A stretch of DNA of 64,000 nt. It comes from Avena insularis. Its lineage: Eukaryota; Streptophyta; Magnoliopsida; Poales; Poaceae. Where the stretch lies: the NCBI GenBank assembly GCA_023614405.1, contig JAJUPC010000221.1:310001-374000 (forward strand), written 5' to 3'. The notes below the pieces were generated by a model. The model had not been told where the DNA came from, did no database searches, and saw nothing but the letters and a program-made list of their open reading frames with translations. A program made the translations under genes and the position numbers. Below are positions 43,497-53,856 of the stretch, piece after piece; the stretch's first letter is position 1, and every line of letters starts with the position of its first letter.

Positions 43497-46400
43497 TGTA
43501 AGATCCTCCTTATTAAAGGAAAAGATCCTGTGATTGCAATGCTAGTCCACTGGATCAATACTAGCATCCACAGTTTAAGATGAAGTACCACAGATACAAA
43601 AGGTCGCTTATTACAGTCATTCCAGAGATAAAACATAGTCTTTTACAACTCATGGCAAAAGGCCTAATACAAGAGTTTATGGAATATGTAAATAAACATA
43701 AGTCTTCATCTTCATGTGCCACGAGCAAGCATGAGTGTAGACTCATGACTCCTATTCATCATCGAGTAACCTGCAACATCATAAGTTACAGCCCACAGAG
43801 GTCAATACTTTGGAATAGTATTGGCAAGTGATACCTTAGTATATTTTAAGTGGACTATAATACTATATGCATTTGGCTGGTGGAGCTTAGGCTTGCATTG
43901 CTCAAAATAGAGTTTTCCTTATCTTTTGAAAACACTAAGTTTTTGTTTGGCAAAGACTATCCCAAGGTATCTACCAATCAAAGATGAAGATCCACTCAGG
44001 CATCTACCAATCAAAGACTGAAGATCCCTTAACCCTTGTTCACCCACAAGTTTTATTCAGAAATTGGAGTGATGAGATTCTTGAAGTTTCCATGTCTTGA
44101 TGCTCAAATTGTCCTTTACGGGGACATGGCTAAGTACTTAGGTTTTACACTCTGCAGAGGTGGTGCACTTTCCCACAAGCCTTGGTTTCCCAAGACATGA
44201 TCCTTCAGATCCTTTCCTTAGTCAAATGGACGCTCCAACCTATCATCCCATCTACCACCCACTGTCCAAGAAACTAAGTTCCAGATCCAAAGATCATGGC
44301 AGAGCCCATATTACCAAGTGGTTGCACTTGAAGCTTCTCAACATTTGACAACTCAAATCTCTTTGTTCTGGGTGTCCATCCACAAGTGAGATACACAAGG
44401 TTCACCAGTACCCTGCCTTGTGTAACCACTCAACATATCCCATTCTTTCCATTCCACCGGGTGATTCATTAACTTAGTTGTTTTGTTAAATAAAAACAAG
44501 TCCTTAGACTTAGAATATTTTTCCATAGTGTGAATATATAAACCACCCTTGTTTTCTAGTAGCTAGGCTAAGCATGGCATGGCAACTTATCTTTAGGAAT
44601 TTTCCTAGCAATTCTAGCATTCTATTCTAAATAGGATTTCCATCATCAATTGACAAAAGTAGCATGCAAGTCCTAACAAAATATATCTAATGCAAGTATA
44701 AAATATAGGTATGGAATATTCATGAAGATATCACTTGCCTTGGTAGTGTGGAGTAGCACTCGTCACAATCACAATCACTAGCAAAATCTACACACAAAGT
44801 TATAGCACACAATTACACACAAATATATACAAACAAAAAATTATGAATGCATGCATGCATCAATCAACCAAGTGAACATTTTATTCAAAACACAACCAAG
44901 CAACATCATGAAAACATAAAATAAACAAGTCACAAAATAGACAAGACAACATAAAAAACCCTAAAATAAAATACTAAACTAAACTTATATTCAAAAGGCC
45001 TCAAACAAGTCTCTGCAATTTAAGCACATCTAATGGTTACTATTTGCTAAACAAAAGGATAGGCAGAAAGATCTTGTTTTTCTGAATCCAACGGTATAAA
45101 GTTTGCAAAATTCTAACGTGGAATTCAAAAGATATAGGCATTTGAATTTGGATCAAATTTCTGGTTTTAAATCTATTTTCAGATCTAACCTAGCCACGCG
45201 TCATGCTCTTATTCGCCTGCATTGCTTTCACTGGATCGAGCTCCACAGCCGTAGGATCTAAATGAAAACTAGCGGCTCAGATCGCGTACCGGGTTAAGTG
45301 GATCTATCCTAGCGCTCTGATCTGATCTAACGGTTGCTATTTCTCTCGCCAAGAAGCGGCGGCGGAGCGGTGGCTACCGCGGCGGGCCGGTCGATGACGT
45401 TGCGGCGATCTGCACGGAGAGGAGAAGGAGGAGTAGCTCACCAGGCTCAGGAGGTCACGCGAAGCTTCGTCGTGCTTGCGGTTGGTCAAGGCGCTCGAAC
45501 GCACGGCCGCGATTGCTCACCGGAGTTCGTGGCGGCGTCCGGGTGCGTCGGGTGGTCGTCGTGGGCGTTGCGTGGATCACCCAAGGCAAGGCGAGACACG
45601 GTTAGATTCAGGTCAAGGCGAAGTAGTGAGCGTGAACGGAAAAGCGGCGGTCTGCACCTTCCGGAAAAACTTCGTCGGAGTAGATGTCACCGTCGGTGCT
45701 CGGGTGTCAAGTGGAACCGGCGACTGGGCGTACAAGACGGACTAGTGAGGTCGAGGTGCGCCAAGACACGCTGAGTCAGTTAGTAAACGAGAGGCGAGGG
45801 GAGCTCAAGACTCACCGGAATCGATCGTCGGAGAGGCTCTGTCTGCGGCGGGGCAAAGCTGATTGAGGACAGCCTGGTGGCGGAGTGAGTGAGGTGTTTG
45901 GGGGAAAAAGATCGCGGCGAGAGGATCTTATAGCCGGGAATCGGCGAAACGCCGAGGATAAATGCCCATTTCGCCGCACCATTACCGCCATCACTGCAGC
46001 GACGTGGTCGTCGTCGGTGCGGGGAAGACGAGGCGACGTGGACCGGGCCCGCTTCGTCAGCGAAGTGCGAGGTGGCGGTGGGGTCTGTCTGTCGGCATTT
46101 AACGCGCGTCTGCTTCAAGGCGAGAAGGAAAAGGAGATCCCGGGTGGGCTCATTGGGCTTGATTTGTCTGCTGGGCGATTCGGCCTCGGCCTTTTCTTTT
46201 CTTTAGGCCTTTTCTTTTCTAATTCCATTTTCTGAATAGAATTTGATATGAATTCAAATCCTTTTGAATTCAAACTGCTTTGGGGATTTTTGCAGGGTTC
46301 TGTGGGTTCATAAACAATCAAATATCCTAGTGGTTACCTTGCAAAGGCTTAGACAAGCTTGGGTTTCAAAATAAACAGAGATTTGCTCTAGTTGCAAATA

Positions 46401-46663
46401 TTTGAAATAGGGGTTTGAAACTATTTGTAAATTTGGAATCTTGGGTTTAAATGCTACTCCTAATCTTTCCAATCATGGAGGCAAGCAAACAAGGTCATGG
46501 ACAAACAAATCCCAAAGGGTGGTGGCCAATTGAGACAATTTGCCCACATGAAATCATAGCTCAAACTTCTGCCTCTAAATGATTTTGAGAAAAACCCTGT
46601 ATGAATGAATGATGCAAGGATGAAATGAATGAGTTTTTGAAACATGATTTTTGGGATGTTACA
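43497..46663 (-). repeat. 5' LTR of element B (full length, 3167 bp)
   Basis: Ends TGTAAGATCC (43497) and TGTTACA (46663). It contains the 0.7-kb section lost from the 3' LTR (about 44962-45674), a TGCATGCATGCATC run near 44848 and the TATA box at about 45925-45934. No gene is seen; GC-rich frames at 45334-45866 are chance. Confidence 0.94.
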
Positions 46664-46668
46664 ATCCT
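46664..46668. repeat. Target site duplication ATCCT, right copy (element B)
   Basis: Matches 34761-34765. Confidence 0.95.
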
Positions 46669-48547
46669 TCATCATGGCATGATTGTTTGCTTGTCGCATT
46701 TATTCATATGCTTGTGCACTTTATTTATGTTGGCCCTTGTTTGTTTGGTCCTTCTTGAATAGGCCGACGGTGGGATATATCAAGAGAACCAGGAGCACTA
46801 CCCAGATCCATCCCTTGCTTCAACTGAGCTGCCAGGCAAGCACTACCACATGCTTGCATACATATAGTACCCATTGCCTCTATCTTATTCTTGCATCATT
46901 GAGTCGCGATTGCATTAAATTGAATCCCAAGTACTGCATAGCCTTTACTTTTAAACCCTACCAAAGCTTGTTCCTCCATCCCATGAGCCATTACTACAGG
47001 AGTTGTTTGAGCCATGCGAGTCGTAGAACAGCATGTGTAGGGTATGTGAGTGTTTGATGGATAACGAGGTACCTAAACAACTTAACCTGAGTAGTAATGG
47101 GATAATTAATGAAAGTGGCATCGGTGAGCCATATTCGCTATTTGGTTTTTCAGGCTCACTTTTGTCCGTGGGACCCAGTACTTGATTCTGTTCCTTGATT
47201 ATTCGCTATCCACATCCGGGAGGCTTATGAACCCCACAGCGAGCTTGATTCATTCTTATTTCTTGGGGCCACAAACTAGTTTGAGGTTTTATTTACTATC
47301 TGTACTTATGCCATGCTTTACCGCTTTATTTAAAATTGTGCGAGGAGCACCTTTGTCTGTTAGGGAAGCGGAGTGTTTTCGCGGTGTCGACAAGCCCATT
47401 CACATTTTCGGGTTCCCAGTCGTTCACAGCCACTGGCGTAAACCTTGAGGCCGTCTCGGAGTCAGCTAACTTCGTTGCGGGTAGCTCAATGGGGTGGCCC
47501 CCTGAAATATTTCTGAATCCTGTAATTGCTTTGTCGTGACTGCCTTGTTGGGTTTTGATTTGGTTTTTCCGAGGCATATCGAGTGTGTGTTGCTATTTGT
47601 GCACCCTATGCAGGTAAAACTTTCGAAAGCCGTGTCGCGGTTATGGACGACTTGGAGCCAGTTTCTCGATCATAGACAAGCATAACTAAAGTACCGCTTT
47701 TAATCGACTAGACTAGGTACGACTAGTAAATAGCACAACACTCATGGAATGTTTAATAAAACTGCCAACGGATGGGGGTTGTTCCGCTTCCTCGTCGATG
47801 GCGAGGAGGAGGATGGATCTGTGGATATTACCGTTTAACTGTTATAACTGTTGTTATTAATTCACGGACATCCGTCTATCTCTGGTTAGGCGGATGGTTA
47901 GCGTATCTATAGAATTGCTAGGGTTTATCTTTTGCTGCAATTCGTCACCCAGGTTGTGTCCCCTTTAGAGGCATAAAGACTTCTTTGAGTACCCCTAGGG
48001 TCTCACACGATAAATTATTTGGTTCGGATGAGCAGGTACACTCACAAGATGGATACTGGTTGGAAGAGACAGACGATATGGGCAACGATCATTCGGGTGT
48101 AGAGATTCCGGAACGGGGATCCGTGAGATCGTAGGCGGGATGTGCTTATTTATGGGGCATCTTATGCCGATTTGCTTCTTATCCGTGCTGGATTTTGTCT
48201 TCGCTCGCTTGATACTCTGTTGATTGATGTATGAGGAGATATCCTAAACTATTATATCTATCTAGGATATTTGGATCTTGCCGTATGGCGTTGCTATATT
48301 TCCTTTCTTTTTAGATGGAATGGCTCCGATGTACTATTGTATGGTGGCTCGCATACATACTCATTTGTGTATGTAGTTGATCCCTTCGCCTGCCGATTAC
48401 ACCGCCCGTTCTTGTCCCGATGTTTGGAAATGGTTGGGACGGCCGAAAGGTCTACCTATGAGTGGCATTTGGGCCCCATCGTACTATTTCAACCATTTTT
48501 GATCATCCAGGCTTGTACTAGGAGCGTAATTCACCGAGGTAGTTACA
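46669..48547 (+). repeat. Middle LTR of the C/D composite, right part
   Basis: Continues the LTR interrupted at 34765 and matches 56646-58514. It ends GTAGTTACA at 48547, directly followed by the D primer site. The section 47100-47700 is the part shared with the LARD LTR. No gene is seen. Confidence 0.93.
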
Positions 48548-48549
48548 AT

Positions 48550-48563
48550 TGGTATCAGAGCCA
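48550..48563 (+). promoter_or_regulatory. Primer binding site of copy D (initiator Met tRNA)
   Basis: TGGTATCAGAGCCA, complete, two bases after the LTR end. It shows that the middle LTR acts as the 5' LTR of D. Confidence 0.95.
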
Positions 48564-49424
48564 TCCCGACCTTCAGGGTCTCAGCCAAATAATTGGTTGT
48601 CATCTAGCAAATATTTTTGGTAGTTATGTATACTAGGGAAAAACAAAACGCGAGAGTAGGACTGCTTCCACTTTTCTTCTTACCCAACCACCACTCTTTT
48701 CTGGTAAGGAAGTGTAACGTTTTCAATCCTCTTCTTAAATTCAAACTAGGATTCACGTGTTCTGGGTTTCCGTAGTACCATAGGTTGTGTATCTGTGTGT
48801 GTGAGTGTGTGTGTGTGTATTCCTTTGTCTATCTGTTGCATCCAAGTTGTTATCTTATCGGCCTTTTGGTTATCAACTGTTAGTACATTCCATACCGACA
48901 GGCTTTTGCAAACCGACGCGATCTATCTGATTCGTTGTATACCGACGCGGTCTGTCTTACTCTTTGTTATCCGACGCTATCTTCTTTGTGGTGTTCGTTT
49001 CCGTAGTTGCTAATCTTTAGGTTATCTTGAGGAGAAGGTGTTGAGATATGTGTTTTACTTGTTCATGTGCGGAGTAATGATTTGAGTGCGGGATGGAGTC
49101 GCGACCATACCACTACTCTTATCATTCGCTCTTGTATATTGAATTGGTAGAGTCACTAATCTTGATTCGTTAAGTAATTTTGCGCATCTATTGGTATTTT
49201 AATGCCGAAATTTGTGGAAAATTTTTCTTTGATATATGTGTACCACACTCCTTTTTCGATGTAATGCGATATGCTTAATATCTTCTAGGTGCTTTGAACT
49301 TTGTTGATATTTTAATATCATCTTAGTAAATTGTATCCTTTAATCTTGATTAATTCCATTTTGGTACTATTTTGGATTATTATTATTCTCCATTATAGTA
49401 CTGACTTGTGTGTTATATCAATAA
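48564..49424 (+). other. 5' leader of copy D
   Basis: About 860 bases without a gene: a TG microsatellite at 48794-48818, then T-rich sequence up to the gag start. Unlike A/B, no extra frame precedes gag here; the longest chance frames are 60-70 codons. T-richness before the gag ATG at 49425 would also suit an intron, which I cannot test. Confidence 0.7.
48794..48818. repeat. TG dinucleotide microsatellite in the copy D leader
   Basis: TG repeat with one GA interruption, between primer site and gag of copy D. Confidence 0.85.
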
Positions 49425-50550
49425 CGGATGGCACCACCACGGTTACGAGGAGGACATACAACCTGAGCTGGGGCAGCGTTGTCAAGCATCGCCAATGCCT
49501 TGGCAGCAATGCAGTGAACCAGCGCTTTGAGGAAAGTGTCAGGAGGAACGAGTTTGTGCCGCTACCTCCACCTCCCAAGCGAGGAGACATCAAAAGCTTC
49601 CTGAAGTTCAACCCTCGCCAGTTTGATGTTTCTGATCAACCACTTGATGCTGATGATTGGTTGCGTGAGATGTCAAGGTTACTGGCAACTGCTGATGTTC
49701 CTGAGCAAGAATGGGTAAAGTGTGCTACTCACCTTACGAAGGAGATGCAGCTCTGGTGGGAGAATTACACGAAGGCAAGCGCACGGGTTTTCAGCCTACT
49801 TGGGGACAGTTCACTGGAGCTTTCAAAAGCGATGTCATCGGAAATTGTCATGGAGAGGATGAAGGAAGTGTTTCTCAACCTCAAGCGGCAATGACAATGT
49901 CAACACCTACATCAGGAACTTCATGAACCTTTCTCGTTATGGTGGCGATGAGATCTCTGATGACAAGAAGAAGCAAAAGAGGTTTAGGCAAGGGCTCAAT
50001 GCATCGATCAAATATGCAATCACACATGCAAGGCCGACATCTTTTCTGGAACTTCAGCATACAGCTCTGCAGGAAGAGGCAAGTAGGCAAGTGTTTGAGG
50101 AGTCAAAGAAACACAGCCGTGATGCGAGCTCTTGACCATGTCGCCTCCTTCGAAGCGTTGTGTCTGGGTTCCTAACACCCCACTGTCGCTCCCGGAGCCA
50201 CCATGACCTTCAAGCTACTGGCAAGGCCACCAAACTTCCTCCTTTGCTACTCCGGGGCTACAACCACCACTACCTGAGGCGCTGGCGGAGTCCCCAGCTA
50301 CGTTGCTCCACATCCACAGTGCTTGTTACACTTGTGGAGACTCAGGCATCAACAATGGAACTGTCCGATGAAGAACAAGGCTCTTCCCCACCACCTCCAA
50401 GATCTGCGGCAAGCTCTCCTTTGGTTCGTGCACCACCACCTCGGGCTCTCAACATCAACACCAAGCCCGGGTCTGCTATTGCTCGTGCCAACTGCATCAA
50501 CGCCGCTCAAGCTAAGCATGCGCCTGGAGTTGTGATGGGTATGCTTTAGT
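49425..50550 (+). pseudogene. Copy D gag, frameshifted
   Basis: Likely start ATG at 49425 (MAPPRLRGGH). The core is open at 49331-49894 in another frame: FVPLPPPPKRGDIKSFLKFN, DADDWLREMSRLLATADV and MQLWWENYTKA, typical of plant gypsy Gag. It continues at 49923-50135 (DDKKKQKRFRQGLN). The zinc knuckle at about 50323-50370 (CYTCGDSG then QQWNCP) is split by a single-base loss. At least four frame breaks are present. Confidence 0.85.
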
Positions 50551-50560
50551 TAACTCAGTC

Positions 50561-51760
50561 CACGCACGAGTTTTGTTTGATTCTGGTGCATCGCATTCTT
50601 TTGTGTCTCACAAGTTTGCAAATGAGAATGAGTTAGCTATGGATCCTCTCCTCAAGCGGTTAATGGTCCTTTCTCCTGGAGCAACAATGGCGACTTCTAA
50701 AATCAGCCATGGCAATCAAATTGAGATTGGTGGCTCTTCGTTCTCGGCTTCTTTGATCATTACAGGCAATTCGACATTGATGTCATCTTGGGCATGGATT
50801 GGTTGTGACAAATGCAGCTGTGATTGATTGTCTTTGAGCCTTTCGGTTTCTCGAAGATTCCTGAAGGCCATATAGTCTATTCTCCAAGTCGACTCACCTA
50901 TCCAGCTTTTCTCTTTGGCTCGAATGTTGATGCTATGGAAGCTATTCAGAGTGTTCCGATGGTCTGTGAGTTCGGATGTCTTTCTGAAGAGTTGCTGTAT
51001 GCCTCCGGATCATGAGGTTGAGTTTGTAATTGAGCTTGAACACTGGTACCGCCTATCTCCAAGCGGCCTTATAAAATGGGTCCTGCTGAGTTGGCTGAAC
51101 TAAAACGACATTTCGATGAACAAGAGAAGTTGGGTTTCATTCAGCATAGTACTTCTTCTTGGGGTAGCCCAACTCTTTGTGAAGAAGCGAGACCAGCCGA
51201 TAGACTTTGTGTTGACTATCGGGCCCTCAATGCCAAAACCATCAAGAATAAATATCCCCTTCCGCGGATTAATGATCTCTTTGATCAGCTAGCTGGAGCT
51301 GTGGTTTTCTCTAAGCTGGACTTGAGGAGTGGTTATCACCAAATCAAGATTCGCAAGGAAGATGTTCCGAAGACAGCTTTCACCACCCGCTATGGCCTGT
51401 ATGAGTACACGGTCATGTCTTTCGGTCTCACCAACGCTTTGCCACCTTCTCGAGGCTCATGAACTCGGTTTTCATGGAGTATCTTGACAAGTTCGTTGTG
51501 GTCTATCTGGATGACATCTTAGTCTATTCTAAGTCACAAGAAGAGCATGAAGAACACCTTCGGTGTGTCCTAAGCAAACTTCGTGAGAACCGCTTGTATG
51601 CAAAGTTCTCCAAGTGTGAGTTTTGGCTGCCTCAAGTTACCTATCTTGGTCACGTCATCTCTGCCAAGGGCATTGCAGTCAATCCGGAAACTGTGAAGAC
51701 AATTGTTGAATGGCTTCCTCCGTTCTTGTCAAAGAAGTGCGGAGTTTCCTTGGTTTGGCT
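50561..51760 (+). pseudogene. Copy D protease and reverse transcriptase
   Basis: [12 protein letters not shown] with catalytic DSG at about 50570-50605. RT pieces lie in 51076-51462 ([41 protein letters not shown]) and 51459-51869 ([11 protein letters not shown], catalytic YLDD). The protease C-terminal part (50760-51060) is badly broken by small indels against copy C, which stays open over the same region. Confidence 0.9.
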
Positions 51761-52550
51761 AGTTATTGCCGCTTGCTCAGAACTTTTCGAAGATAGCGAA
51801 GCCTCTTACCGATCTCCTCAAGAAAGGCAAGAAATACCTTTGGACTCCTGCATGTCAAGCAAGCTTTGAGACACTCAAAGAAAAGCTCACTTCCACACCA
51901 GTCTTGGTTCCTCCGGATACATCCAAGCCGTTCCAGATATTCTGTGACGCCTCTTTGCATGGATTGGGTGCGGTCCTCATGCAAGAAAAACAAGTTGTTG
52001 CTTATGCCTCTCGACAGTTGAAGATGCATGAGATCAACTATCCTACACATGACCTCGAGCTCGCAGCAGTTGTCTTTGCTTTGAAAGTATGGAGGCACTA
52101 CTTGCTTGGCAACCGTTAGAAATCTTTTCTGATCACAAGAGTTTGAAGTATATCTTCACACAGCCTGATCTCAACCTTCGGCAAAGGAGATGGATTGAAG
52201 CAATCAATGACTTTGATTTGACCATCAACTACACTCCGGGCAAAGCTAATGTCATGGCAGATGCTCTCAGCCGCAAAGCTTATGTCAACAACCTCATGAT
52301 GGAAGAACAACAGCCTCTCTTGTGCGAGGAATTCCGTCACCAACCTGAAATTGTGGAACAAGGGTATCTCCAGAACCTTCTAGCAACACCTATCTTGGAA
52401 GAAAAGGTTCGCTCTTCTCAGCTTGGTGATCCGTACACAAGAAAGATCATCTCCGGGATTCAGCTTCCGAAGTATGAGTCCTTCCACGTCGATGATCAAG
52501 GCACGCTTCTCTTTGAACACCGGATGTTTGTTCCGAACTACCCGGTTTGA
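51761..52550 (+). pseudogene. Copy D RT connection and RNase H
   Basis: 51766-52119 holds [20 protein letters not shown] and the CAG codon at the place where copy C has a TAG. A two-base loss at about 52118 (CCGTTAGAAATC against CCGTTGTGAAATC in C) shifts the frame to 52089-52550, with [12 protein letters not shown] and [18 protein letters not shown]. Catalytic positions of RNase H look intact. Confidence 0.9.
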
Positions 52551-53818
52551 GGGAGCAAGTTCTCAAGGAGGCGCATGATTACATTCTTTCTATCCACCTG
52601 GCAGACAAAGATGTACATGGACTTGAAAACACAATATTGGTGGCCTGGTTTGAAAAGGTATTGTGCCAAGTAAGTCTCGGAGTGTGATGTCTGCCGCAGA
52701 GTGAAAGCTGTTCATCAGAAACCTTCCGGACTTCTACAGCCATTGAAACCCCCGGAATGGAAATGGGAGAAAGTAGAGATGGACTTCATCACTGGTTTTC
52801 CGAGGTCGCAGAAGGGCAACAATGAAATCTTTGTTGTCATTGACAGGCTTTCTAAAGTGGCTCACTTCTTCCCCGTCAAGGAAACAATTTACGCAATTCA
52901 GTTGGTGAGCTCTATATCAGCAATTGTCTCTCCGTATGGGGTTCCGCTTGAGATCAGTTCGCACCGTGGAAGCATCTTCACTTCCAAGTTCTGGGAAAGT
53001 TTCCAAAATGCTTTGGGAACAAAGTTGAACTTCAGCACAGCTTACCACCCTCAGTCGCAAGGACAAGTGGAAAGGATCAATCAGATTCTGGAGGATATGC
53101 TTCGTGCTTGCGTCATCTCTTTTGGCATGAAGTGGGAAGAATGTCTTCCTTATGCTGAATTCTCTTACAACAATAGCTTCCAGAAAAGTCTAAATATGGC
53201 ACCATTTGAGGATCTCTATGGTCGCAAATGCAGAACTCCGATTGGTTGGTCGGGTGCAGGTGAAAGAATCTTGTTTGGCCCTGACATTGTGACTCAAGCG
53301 GAGGAAAAGGTTCACATCATTCGGAAAATCGAGGATTGCTCAAAGTCGCCAAGAGCAATTATGACAGGAAGCACACGGACATGGAGTATGTCCCTGGTGA
53401 TCTCGTTTACCTTCGTGTCACTCCCATGAGAGGCACGCACCGCTTTGGTATCAAAGGGAAGCTGGCTCCTAGATACATCGGTCCCTTCAAAGTTCGTGGA
53501 AGAAGAGGAGAAGTTGCTTATGCTCTTGAGCTCCCGGAAAAACTCAAAATCCATGATGTTTTCCACATCTCTCAGCTCAAGAAGTGCTTCAAGGACCCCG
53601 GCAGGACCGTGGATCATGAGCTTATCAATCTCCAAGAAGACCTGTCTTATCAAGAACACCCCACAAAAATCCTTGAAGTCGCAGAAAGAAGGACTCGCAA
53701 CAAGTCCATCAAGTTCTGCAAGGTGCAGTGGTCGCACCATTCCGTTGATGAAGCCACTTGGGAACGTGAAGATGAGCTCCGTCAAGTATCCTACCCTCTT
53801 TGTGTCTTCTTCATCCTA
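52551..53818 (+). pseudogene. Copy D integrase with chromodomain
   Basis: The zinc region is interrupted by a stop (TAT in C is TAA here, near 52672). 52701-53429 holds MDFITGFPRS, VVIDRLSKVAHFFPVK, HPQSQGQVERINQ and SYNNSFQKS; the second core Asp block reads SSHRGSIF instead of SSDRGSIF, so a catalytic Asp is changed. Two CTG-to-CG losses at about 53321-53332 shift the frame. 53336-53929 carries LAPRYIGPFKV and the chromodomain VQWSHHSVDEATWEREDEL. Confidence 0.9.
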
Positions 53819-53856
53819 GAATCTCGGGGCGAGATTCCTGTTCAGTGGGGGAGAGT
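53819..53856 (+). promoter_or_regulatory. Hairpin and polypurine tract of copy D
   Basis: GAATCTCG and CGAGATTC (53819-53837, loop GGG), then the purine run AGTGGGGGAGAGT (53844-53856) next to the LTR start at 53857. Confidence 0.8.

Larger units (their letters stand above)
34766..46663 (-). mobile_element. Element B: complete Ty3/gypsy chromodomain element nested in the C/D LTR
   Basis: Both LTRs (34766-37246 and 43497-46663), primer site, polypurine tract, orf0a, orf0b, gag and pol are present in the same order as in element A, on the minus strand. It is flanked by a perfect 5-bp duplication. The empty site is preserved in the sister LTR. Coding regions carry many small indels, but an integrase frame of 315 codons and an RT-RNase H frame of 376 codons remain open. 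Confidence 0.95.

Noticed and set aside
48550..48563. Possible tRNA fragment
   Set aside because: Only the primer binding site complementary to the tRNA 3' end is present; no tRNA gene fold or boxes around it.
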